Below, one piece after another: positions 43,488 through 50,934 of a DNA stretch of 64,000 bases. The notes under the pieces were generated by a model. It was not told where the DNA came from. It ran no database searches and saw nothing but the letters and a program-made list of their open reading frames with translations. Origin of the DNA: Mycobacterium sp. ACS1612. Lineage in GTDB: Bacteria > Actinomycetota > Actinomycetes > Mycobacteriales > Mycobacteriaceae. The stretch lies in contig NZ_LZHZ01000063.1 of NCBI RefSeq assembly GCF_001667505.1, forward strand, positions 248,001 through 312,000. The letters are read 5' to 3'. Position 1 is the stretch's first letter, and each line of letters opens with the position of its first letter. The translations under genes were made by a program, and so were the position numbers.

Positions 43488-44554
43488 GTTGCCAACAGCT
43501 TTTCGACCGACGCGTTGTCTGCACCCAGGGGTGCGCTCTGCGGCACCCTGGCAGGCGTCGCGGTGCACTGCGCGTGGGCGGTGCGGTCGTCGGCGGCGTA
43601 GGTGGCGGCGACGGCCGCCATCGACAACTCGATCAGTTCGCCGCCTCCCCGGCTCAACGACTCCACCACCGCGAGCGCGGCGTGCAGGCCGGTCAACGGG
43701 TCGGCGATCGCGTCGCCGCAGAACTGAGGGGCGTCCGCAGGGCCGTCGACCAGGCCGCCAGCAACCGCGGCGTCGTCGCCGAACGCCACCCAGTTGGCGC
43801 GCTCGCCGTCGGTGCCGTGTCCGGTGATCCGCAGCCAGACCTGGCCGTCGCGCGGGGCGGGCCCCAGGCCACGGCGGGTGAGCGCCGCTGGGCGCGACGA
43901 CTCGATGACGACGTCGGCGGTGTCGAGCAGGTGCCGTAGCGCCGGGTCGTCGAAATCGACTGCATACGACAGCTTTCCGCCGTTCATCCAATCGAAGAAG
44001 GCCTGCGAGCCCGCGCGGGTGCCGTCGGGCCTGGCGCGGGTCTCCACCTTGACCACCGTTGCGCCGGCACGCGCCAGCAGTTGACCACACAGGGGCCCGG
44101 CCCACATCGACGAGAGGTCGGCGACCAACAACCCGCTGACGTTGCGCGGCGTGACCGGCGCGGCAAGTGTCATGAAAACTGTTGGGGCGGGCAACGTTTC
44201 ACCGAGCGCGGCGACAGGAAGGCCGAGCAGGCGGGCCCGCGCGGTGACCTCGGCGGAGGTACGCGTCGCCGTCCATGCCTGCACGGCGGCCCAAGGTTCG
44301 ACCGCGTCGGATTCGACCAGCGCGGGCACGAGGTCGATGTCGTCCTGCCGCGACAGCGTCAGCGCGCACCAGCCGCCGGCGCTGGGCATCAGCCTGGTGG
44401 CCCCGCCCGCGGAGACCCGGCCCTGAGGCGAGAGCCCGAGCAAGGCGGCGCGGCCCGCGATCAGTTCGCCCACGTCGATCGGCACCCCGGTGCACTCGCC
44501 GAACGCGTCGGCGGTGTGCCGCGCCCTGGTCAGCACGGCGACCGGGATCCTCAT
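43481..44554 (-). CDS. CoA-transferase family III (CaiB/BaiF)
   Basis: 357 residues from ATG 44554. The family III core is visible: LLVADLSSMWAGPLCGQLLA with the catalytic Asp position in the LSSMWAGP region, VVKVETRARPDGTRAG, LLDTADVVIESSRPAALTRR and LHAALAVVESLSRGGG. It is slightly shorter than typical CaiB. It would move CoA between carboxylates. It follows the Rv0216-like gene by 13 bases and is coupled to the amidohydrolase gene. Confidence 0.85.
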   Translation of the reverse strand: MRIPVAVLTRARHTADAFGECTGVPIDVGELIAGRAALLGLSPQGRVSAGGATRLMPSAGGWCALTLSRQDDIDLVPALVESDAVEPWAAVQAWTATRTSAEVTARARLLGLPVAALGETLPAPTVFMTLAAPVTPRNVSGLLVADLSSMWAGPLCGQLLARAGATVVKVETRARPDGTRAGSQAFFDWMNGGKLSYAVDFDDPALRHLLDTADVVIESSRPAALTRRGLGPAPRDGQVWLRITGHGTDGERANWVAFGDDAAVAGGLVDGPADAPQFCGDAIADPLTGLHAALAVVESLSRGGGELIELSMAAVAATYAADDRTAHAQCTATPARVPQSAPLGADNASVEKLLATC

Positions 44555-44567
44555 ACCGCCATTGTGC

Positions 44568-45557
44568 TCAGAACTGCACCGCCGAAAACCTCCAGTCCAG
44601 CACTTTCCGATCAGGTTCACCGACCGCGTACACCTGTGACCTCAACTTCAACACCCCGCCACGCCCGTCCGGCAACGGATCGGCGGCCTCGACGTGCAAC
44701 TCGCTGTGCAGGGTGTCGCCTTCGTGCACCGGGCCGATGTGGTCGCAAGACTCCCAGCCGAGCACGGTGACCAGATTCGGCAGCAGTCGCGTGGTCTGCG
44801 CCAGAGCCAATCCGATGGTGTGCCCGCCGTAGACCAGCCGCTGCCCGCCCACCCGCCAATCATGGTGTGTGGCAGCGACATTGAGCGTCAGTCGGGCCAA
44901 CTCCGGTGCGCTGGTGACCACGTCGGCCGTGCTCTGCAGCACCGCGCCCGCCATGCCAGGGTCGAAGTGTGCCCCGGGCACTCGCTCCCGGTACGCCTCG
45001 GCGTCCCAGTCGGAGGTCGGATCGGGCGGCGTGGTGAGTTCCGCGCCGATGTTCGAAAGGTTGTCGTTGCGCCCGGTTTCGCGGTCGGCGCTCAACGGCA
45101 GCATCGCGCAGCGGTAGAAGTCGAGCACCAGGCGGCCGACCTGGTCGACGGTGGTCATCCGCAGCGCCGCCAGTCCGGTCGGGGCGCGACCCGGTTTGGC
45201 CGAGTTCTGCTTGAGGCCCACCACCTCCGTGCGGGTGAACAGGCTGTCGCCGATGACGGGATAGCGGTGAAACTCCAGGCCCCGATAGAACAGGTTGGCC
45301 TTGACCCGCAACGTCGCCAGCGTGCTCTGGCCGATCGCCACGTCGCAGACCAACGCCGGGTGCGCGAGCGGCGCGGTCGCCCCGGTGACCGCATAGGCCA
45401 GTTGCGCATCCAGTGCGAGACGCAGGCGGTCACCGATGATCGCCTGGTGCACGCCGGCGGCGCCTTCACTCAGCGTCATCGACGGCGCCGAGTCGAAGAC
45501 TTGACCGACCTCGAGGTCGTCGAAATATGGGCCGCTCACGAGCGCCGATGTTGCCAT
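44568..45557 (-). CDS. Double-hotdog MaoC-like hydratase (Rv0216-like)
   Basis: 329 residues from ATG 45557. Two hotdog modules are suggested: the first from PYFDDLEVGQVFDSAPSMTL, the second with LVYGGHTIGLALAQTTRLLP. Length and order next to fadE3 agree with Rv0216, a double-hotdog protein of M. tuberculosis. Hydration of an enoyl-CoA is the family expectation; Rv0216's true substrate is unknown. It is divergent from fadE3 with only 21 bases between the ATGs, so the two promoters must overlap the coding ends or give leaderless transcripts. Confidence 0.85.
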   Translation of the reverse strand: MATSALVSGPYFDDLEVGQVFDSAPSMTLSEGAAGVHQAIIGDRLRLALDAQLAYAVTGATAPLAHPALVCDVAIGQSTLATLRVKANLFYRGLEFHRYPVIGDSLFTRTEVVGLKQNSAKPGRAPTGLAALRMTTVDQVGRLVLDFYRCAMLPLSADRETGRNDNLSNIGAELTTPPDPTSDWDAEAYRERVPGAHFDPGMAGAVLQSTADVVTSAPELARLTLNVAATHHDWRVGGQRLVYGGHTIGLALAQTTRLLPNLVTVLGWESCDHIGPVHEGDTLHSELHVEAADPLPDGRGGVLKLRSQVYAVGEPDRKVLDWRFSAVQF

Positions 45558-45578
45558 TTGGTCGGACAAAGTGTCAAT

Positions 45579-46733
45579 ATGGCCGTACAAATGGATCCAG
45601 AAGAAACCATGCTGGTCGAAACGGTGCGGGCATTCGTCGACCGGGATGTGAAACCCACTGTCCGCGACGTCGAGCACGCCAACACCTACCCCGAGGCGTG
45701 GATCGAAGAGATGAAGCGCCTTGGCATCTACGGGTTGGCGGTGCCCGAGGAGTACGGCGGGGTGCCAGTGTCGACGCGCTGCTACGTGCTGGTCACCCAG
45801 GAACTCTCGCGAGGCTGGATGAGTCTGGCGGGCGCGATGGGCGGCCACACCGTGGTCGCCAAGCTGCTGACGCTGTTCGGCACCGAGGAGCAGAAGCGCG
45901 CCTACCTGCCTGCGATGGCGACCGGTGAACTGCGGGCCACGATGGCGCTGACCGAACCCGGCGGCGGCAGCGATCTGCAGAACATGAAGACCACCGCGTT
46001 GGCGACAGGCGACGAGTTGGTGATCAACGGTTCCAAGACCTGGATCAGCAACGCCCGGCGTTCCGGTCTGATCGCGCTGCTGTGCAAGACCGATCCCACG
46101 GCCACTCCTGCGCACAAGGGCATTTCAGTCGTCCTCGCCGAACACGGTCCCGGCCTGACGGTGTCGCGGGATCTGCCCAAGCTGGGCTACAAGGGTGTCG
46201 AGTCCTGCGAGTTGACGTTCGACGACTACCGGGTGCCTGCGTCGGCGATCCTCGGCGACGAACGGGGTAAGGGTTTCGCGCAGATGATGAAAGGCCTTGA
46301 GACCGGCCGCATTCAGGTGGCCTCGCGCGCGCTGGGCGTGGCGTCGGCGGCGCTGGAGGACGCGTTGCAGTACGCGCAGGATCGGGAGAGTTTCGGCCAG
46401 GCGATCTGGAAACACCAGGCCGTCGGCCACTACCTGGCCGATATGGCCACCAAGTTGACCGCCGCCCGCCAACTCACCTTCTACGCCGCCGACCGCTACG
46501 ACGCGGGCGAACGCGCCGATATGGAGGCGGGTATGGCGAAATTGTTCGCCTCTGAGGTGGCCATGGAAATCGCGTTGAACGCCGTTCGGATCCACGGCGG
46601 CTACGGCTATTCCACCGAATTCGACGTCGAACGGTACTTCCGCGACGCGCCGCTGATGATCGTCGGCGAAGGCACGAACGAGATTCAGCGCAACGTGATC
46701 GCGAGTCAATTGGTGGCGCGCGGCGGAATCTGA
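45579..46733 (+). CDS. fadE3: Acyl-CoA dehydrogenase FadE3-like
   Basis: 384 residues from ATG 45579 (ATG 45591 also possible). All ACAD elements are present: ATMALTEPGGGSDLQN, SKTWISNARRSG, SCELTFDDYRVPASAILG, ESFGQAIWKHQAVGHYLADM and RIHGGYGYSTEFDVERYFRD. The GEGTNEIQRNVI motif completes the flavin site. Position next to the Rv0216-like gene matches fadE3 (Rv0215c). The stop overlaps the following GntR gene (TGATG), so the regulator is co-expressed with the enzyme. Confidence 0.9.
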   Translation: MAVQMDPEETMLVETVRAFVDRDVKPTVRDVEHANTYPEAWIEEMKRLGIYGLAVPEEYGGVPVSTRCYVLVTQELSRGWMSLAGAMGGHTVVAKLLTLFGTEEQKRAYLPAMATGELRATMALTEPGGGSDLQNMKTTALATGDELVINGSKTWISNARRSGLIALLCKTDPTATPAHKGISVVLAEHGPGLTVSRDLPKLGYKGVESCELTFDDYRVPASAILGDERGKGFAQMMKGLETGRIQVASRALGVASAALEDALQYAQDRESFGQAIWKHQAVGHYLADMATKLTAARQLTFYAADRYDAGERADMEAGMAKLFASEVAMEIALNAVRIHGGYGYSTEFDVERYFRDAPLMIVGEGTNEIQRNVIASQLVARGGI

Positions 46734-47452
46734 TGAAACCCGCGTACCAGGTGCTGCGCGAAAAACTGCGCGAGGAGATCGCCGCGGGCCGGTACAGCGA
46801 CGGGGCCCGACTTCCCACCGAGTCGGAACTGGTTGCGCAGCACGGCTTGTCGAGGCAGACGGTGCGGCGGGCGTTCCAGGACCTGGTGGCAGAGGGTGCG
46901 GTGTACCGGGTGCCGGGCCGCGGCACCTACGCCAGCGAACCGGGGCGGTATCTGCGCCAACTCGGGTCGATCGAGGACCTGATGAGCCTGTCCGACGACA
47001 CCTCGATGGAGGTGCTCGCGGGGTTGCGGCGCCGCGTCGACGTCGATGCGGCCAGCAGGCTGCGCCTGGACGACGACGTGGTGTATTCGGTGGTGTTCCG
47101 GCGACTTCACGACGGCGTTCCGTTCGTGGCCACGACCGTCCACCTGGTGCCGTCGGTGGCCCAACAGGTGCTGACGTCGGACGCGCTGACCGACGGCGCG
47201 GTGGGCACGCACACGGTGATCGGGTTACTCGAGCCGCATCTCGCCGAGCCGATAACCGAAGCGGCGCAATCGATCACGGTGGCGCCCGCCGATAACGCCG
47301 TTGCCGCCGCGGTTGGCTGCCAGCCAGGGCACGCCATGCTGCGGGTGGACCGGTTGTATTCGGATGCGAGCGGCAGGCCGGTGGAGTTGTCGGTCAGCCA
47401 CTTCCTGCCCGAGCAGTACACCTACCGAGTGACGCTGCGCAGATCGGGCTGA
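46733..47452 (+). CDS. GntR/HutC-family transcriptional regulator
   Basis: 239 residues. The winged helix-turn-helix is at residues 1-70 (ARLPTESELVAQHGLSRQTV, then RRAFQDLVAEGAVYRVPGRG). A UTRA ligand domain follows, ending SGRPVELSVSHFLPEQYTYR. It is translationally coupled to fadE3 and its 3' end overlaps the convergent Rieske gene by 31 bases. Likely ligand: an acyl-CoA or free acid of the local pathway (inference). Confidence 0.9.
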   Translation: MKPAYQVLREKLREEIAAGRYSDGARLPTESELVAQHGLSRQTVRRAFQDLVAEGAVYRVPGRGTYASEPGRYLRQLGSIEDLMSLSDDTSMEVLAGLRRRVDVDAASRLRLDDDVVYSVVFRRLHDGVPFVATTVHLVPSVAQQVLTSDALTDGAVGTHTVIGLLEPHLAEPITEAAQSITVAPADNAVAAAVGCQPGHAMLRVDRLYSDASGRPVELSVSHFLPEQYTYRVTLRRSG

Positions 47453-48378
47453 TTGGGTGGGTAGAACTCGCGCGCCCAGGCCCGCAGGTCGCGATGTTCG
47501 TCGGCCTCCGACGGCGCCAACGCGGGACGGTCGAGATACCGCAGGTGCGACCAGATCTCTACGTCGGCGGGCAGCATCCGCTTGGCGGCGGCCAGGCGGT
47601 CGTCGTAGTCGAGGTCTTCGGACACCCAGTAGGTGGCGAAGATGTCGGTGGTGTTGTCGTCGACCGGCGTCGGGCAGATCGAGATGATCTGCATGCCGTC
47701 GCCGTGGTCTTCGCAACTGAAGCTCAAACCCAGTCCGTACCAACATATCTCGACAGGATCGCCGCCTCCGAAGCCGATGGTGGCCTGCCAGCTGCAGGTG
47801 TCGGACCGTGATGCGAGCAGGGTGGGGCTGACCGGGACGTTGTGCACGAACCGGTAGTGCTGTCGATCGACCGAGCTTTCGGCGACCACCTGGGGATGCA
47901 CCGTCACACCGGCGAAGAACTGCTTCTCGTCCGGCCCGATCGGGCGGAACCAGTGCTTGCCGATCCGGCCGTCCATTCCGCCCCACGCCCGGGGCGCGGG
48001 CCACGCGGGCTCCCGGCGCCGCTGATCGTGCCACACGTAGATGCTCTCGTTGAATTCCGCCGTCGGCCAGCAGCGCACCCGGCCGTTGTCGTCGGCGCAC
48101 GGTTCGTACGGGATGCGGACATTGTGTCCGTCGGCGCCGCTCCACACCCAGCCGTGGAACGGGCACTGGATACCGCCCTCGACCACGAAACCACCCCGGG
48201 ACATGTCGGCGCCCATGTGCTGACAGTGCGCGTCGAGGACGCGCACGACCCCGTCGAGATCGCGGAAGGCCACCAAGTCGGCACCGAAGTAACGCAGCGG
48301 CTTGACGTCGCCGACCTCCAGGTCGGCACTCCAAGCGACCTGGAACCAGCCAGTGGGTCGCATGCTGGGCAACCCCAT
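47422..48378 (-). CDS. Rieske-type non-haem iron oxygenase, oxygenase component
   Basis: 318 residues from ATG 48378 (ATG 48363 is an alternative). The Rieske cluster motif C-x-H...C-x2-H is DAHCQHMGADMSRGG with IQCPFHGWVW. The catalytic domain has the candidate iron ligands around DRQHYRFVHNVPVSP. The size and lack of a reductase domain resemble KshA-type oxygenases, which need separate electron donors; none is encoded nearby. It forms an operon with the crotonase and fadD4 genes, so the substrate is probably an acyl-CoA-linked or acid compound. Confidence 0.87.
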   Translation of the reverse strand: MGLPSMRPTGWFQVAWSADLEVGDVKPLRYFGADLVAFRDLDGVVRVLDAHCQHMGADMSRGGFVVEGGIQCPFHGWVWSGADGHNVRIPYEPCADDNGRVRCWPTAEFNESIYVWHDQRRREPAWPAPRAWGGMDGRIGKHWFRPIGPDEKQFFAGVTVHPQVVAESSVDRQHYRFVHNVPVSPTLLASRSDTCSWQATIGFGGGDPVEICWYGLGLSFSCEDHGDGMQIISICPTPVDDNTTDIFATYWVSEDLDYDDRLAAAKRMLPADVEIWSHLRYLDRPALAPSEADEHRDLRAWAREFYPPNQPDLRSVTR

Positions 48379-48404
48379 GCCGATTAGCCTGCCACTGTTG
48401 GCCG

Positions 48405-49289
48405 CTACCCGCTGCGACACTCGTCGATCAGCCCCCACCGCAGGGCGGTCGCCGTGTCGATGGTGCAACCGGACAGCACCAGATACGCCGTCCGCCACCG
48501 ACCGATGCGCCTGGTGATGCTCACGGTCCCTCCGGCGCCGGGGATCAGACCCAGGCCGAGCTCCGGAAGCCCGAGCACGGCGTCGGGATGCGACCGCACC
48601 CATCCGCAGTAGGCAGCCATCTCCAACCCGCTGCCGAGCACCTGCCCGTGCACCTCGGCGCGGCAGTTGCGGCCAAGGCGGGCGGTCAACTCGTCGAGCA
48701 CGAGCGCAGGGCTGTAGCGCGTGCGGGCCAGGTGTGCGGTGGCCGGATCGGCGAAGGTGCCGAATTCGGCGAGATCGCCGCCGCTGCAGAACGAGGGGCC
48801 GTTGCCGGTCAGCAGCACCTGCGCCACCGACGGGTCCAGCCGGGCGACCTCGAGCGCTTCGAGCAGGGCTGCGCGCATGTCGGTGGAGAACGCGTTGTGC
48901 CGCTGCGGGCGGTTGAAGCGGATGTGCAGACGATCGCCGATGCGGTCGGCCTGTACGGGGTCCGGGAGGGCGGGCACGGTGGCGGGGCCGCGTTCGGCGA
49001 GCCAGCGCGCGAACTCCGGACCGGACTGCAGGGTCGAGTAGGCCAGCGATTCGGTGACGACCCCTGCGCGGGTGGATCCTGCCGGATCGATCGAGCGCAA
49101 CACGTCGTCGCAGACGGCGGCGGCCTGCGGCCAGCGCGCGCAGCGCTCGGTGAGTTCGGCCAGCGCGTAGGACACCGAGGGCACGGTGATCGCGCGACGG
49201 TCGTCGCAGTCGTCTTCGGTCAATGTGAAAGTCGCGTCGTCGGAAGGCGTGCCGACGGCGAGGAGCACACCTCCCGACAGCTCGATCAC
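48405..49289 (-). CDS. Crotonase-family enoyl-CoA hydratase/isomerase
   Basis: 294 residues from GTG 49289, overlapping the fadD4 stop as GTGA. The first 110 residues are an atypical N-terminal extension. The crotonase fold then starts with RIGDRLHIRFNRPQRHNAFS, with oxyanion-hole motifs GPSFCSGGDLAEFG and EVHGQVLGSGLEMAAYC and the helix motif LGLIPGAGGTVSITRRIG. It acts on a CoA thioester in the fadD4 pathway. The extension distinguishes it from standard EchA proteins. Confidence 0.85.
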   Translation of the reverse strand: MIELSGGVLLAVGTPSDDATFTLTEDDCDDRRAITVPSVSYALAELTERCARWPQAAAVCDDVLRSIDPAGSTRAGVVTESLAYSTLQSGPEFARWLAERGPATVPALPDPVQADRIGDRLHIRFNRPQRHNAFSTDMRAALLEALEVARLDPSVAQVLLTGNGPSFCSGGDLAEFGTFADPATAHLARTRYSPALVLDELTARLGRNCRAEVHGQVLGSGLEMAAYCGWVRSHPDAVLGLPELGLGLIPGAGGTVSITRRIGRWRTAYLVLSGCTIDTATALRWGLIDECRSG

Positions 49290-50827
49290 GAGTACTTGTT
49301 TATCAGCTCCTGCTTGTACAGCTTGCCGGTATCGGTGCGCGGCAATTGGGCTTCGAACGAAATCGTCCGCGGACACTTGTAGTGCGCCAACCGATCCCGC
49401 AGCCAGCCGAGTAGTTCCTCGCCGAAGTCGTCGGTGGCGTCGGCCGGATCGACCGTCTCGACGACACCCTTGACGCTCTGCCCCATTTCGTCGTCCGGGA
49501 TGCCGAACACCGCGGCGTCCATCACCTTGGGATGGGTCACCAGCATGTTCTCCGCCTCTTGCGGGTAGATGTTCACCCCGCCGGAGATGATCATGTGGTG
49601 GCGCCGGTCGGTCAGGTAGAGGTAACCGTCCTCGTCGAGGTAACCGATGTCGCCCACGGTTTTCCAGCCGTGCACATCGCGTGACTTGGCGGTCTTCTCC
49701 GGGTCGTTGAGGTATTCGAAGTCGAGGCCGCCCTCGAAGTAGATCTCACCCGCCTGGCCCGGCGGCAATTCGTTGCCGTCCTGGTCGAGGATGTGCAGCG
49801 CACCCGCCATCGGCTTGCCCACCGACCCGGGATGCGCCAGCCAGTCGTCGGCGGTGATCAACGTCGAACCGATGGCCTCCGAGGACGCGTAGTACTCGTC
49901 GACGATCGGCCCCCACCAGTCGATCATCTGCTTCTTGATCTCGACGGGGCACGGTGCGGCGGCGTGCATCACCCGCTTCAGGCTGGACAGGTCGTAGCGC
50001 TCGCGGACGGATTCGGGCAACTTCAGCATCCTGGTGAACATCACCGGCACGAACTGGCCGTGGGTGACGCGGTGCTGCTGGATTGCCTGCAGACAGCCCT
50101 CGGCGTCGAACTTCTCCAGCACGACGGTGGTGATGCCGCCGGCCTGAATCTGCATCGACCACACCGACGGTGCGGTGTGGTACAGCGGGGCGGGGCTGAG
50201 GTAGACGGCGTCGGGATCGAGCCAGAAGCTGACCAACATCGACATCAGCCCGGGCACTTCGGCGGGCGGCAGGTGCGGCAATTCGCGTTTGATGCCCTTG
50301 GGGCGGCCGGTGGTGCCCGACGAGTACTGCAGCAGGTCGCCTTCGATCTCGTCGTCGATCGGCGTATCCGGTTGGTCTGCAACGCATTCCGGGTAGCGGT
50401 GCCAGCCGTCGAGGTCGTCGGAGGCGCATGTCGCCGACGTTTCGGCTCCGGAGGCGACGATCCGTAAGTCTGGCGCGGTGTGCTCGGCAAGGTTCTCGCA
50501 CGTCTTCCTGAGCGCGGCGGAACCGACGACGGCTTTGGCGCCGCTGTTGTCGATGATGTAGGCGACCTCGGCCGCGGTCAGATGGGTGTTGATGGGGACG
50601 TAGTAGAGCCCGCAGCGTCGCGCTGCCCACATCACGGCGTGGAAGTGCTCGTTGTTCTCCATCAGGATCGCGACGGCGTCACCCTCGTGCAGGCCGTGCT
50701 TGCGAAAGAAGTGGGCGAGGCGGTTGGCTCGGGCCTCGAGTTCGGCGAATGTCAGCACCGTCCCCGACGGATGGATGATGATGGCCGGCTTGTCGGGGTT
50801 GGCCGCTGCGTGTTCGCGAATCTGCAT
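49286..50827 (-). CDS. fadD4: Fatty-acid-CoA ligase FadD4-like
   Basis: 513 residues. The N-terminus MQIREHAAANPDKPAIIIHP is as remembered for FadD4 (Rv0214). Adenylation motifs are LLQYSSGTTGRPKGIKRELP, DEYYASSEAIGSTLI, the hinge YLYLTDRRHHMIISGGVNIY and the catalytic Lys near LPRTDTGKLYKQEL. First gene of the fadD4-crotonase-Rieske operon. An inverted repeat TTGACA-GG-TGTCAA at 50850 lies 23 bases upstream. Confidence 0.88.
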   Translation of the reverse strand: MQIREHAAANPDKPAIIIHPSGTVLTFAELEARANRLAHFFRKHGLHEGDAVAILMENNEHFHAVMWAARRCGLYYVPINTHLTAAEVAYIIDNSGAKAVVGSAALRKTCENLAEHTAPDLRIVASGAETSATCASDDLDGWHRYPECVADQPDTPIDDEIEGDLLQYSSGTTGRPKGIKRELPHLPPAEVPGLMSMLVSFWLDPDAVYLSPAPLYHTAPSVWSMQIQAGGITTVVLEKFDAEGCLQAIQQHRVTHGQFVPVMFTRMLKLPESVRERYDLSSLKRVMHAAAPCPVEIKKQMIDWWGPIVDEYYASSEAIGSTLITADDWLAHPGSVGKPMAGALHILDQDGNELPPGQAGEIYFEGGLDFEYLNDPEKTAKSRDVHGWKTVGDIGYLDEDGYLYLTDRRHHMIISGGVNIYPQEAENMLVTHPKVMDAAVFGIPDDEMGQSVKGVVETVDPADATDDFGEELLGWLRDRLAHYKCPRTISFEAQLPRTDTGKLYKQELINKYS

Positions 50828-50849
50828 ACGCCGACTTTACGATGATCCA

Positions 50850-50865
50850 CTTGACAGGTGTCAAG
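50850..50865. promoter_or_regulatory. Inverted repeat CTTGACA-GG-TGTCAAG, fadD4 operator candidate
   Basis: Perfect 7-base arms (CTTGACA at 50850-50856 and TGTCAAG at 50859-50865) separated by two bases lie between fadD4 and the divergent cyclase gene. Sites of this shape are typical of TetR-family repressors of fatty-acid genes; which regulator binds is unknown. TTGACA may also be a -35 box. Confidence 0.55.
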
Positions 50866-50934
50866 ACCCCTGTGTTCACCCCCGTTGTGCTGCGCCAACC
50901 TACGATTACGGCACCGGGGGAACGGGGGTGCGTG

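Noticed and set aside
44694..45578. Upstream extension of the fadE3 frame
   Set aside because: It lies antisense to the Rv0216-like gene, and the ACAD domain starts right after ATG 45579.
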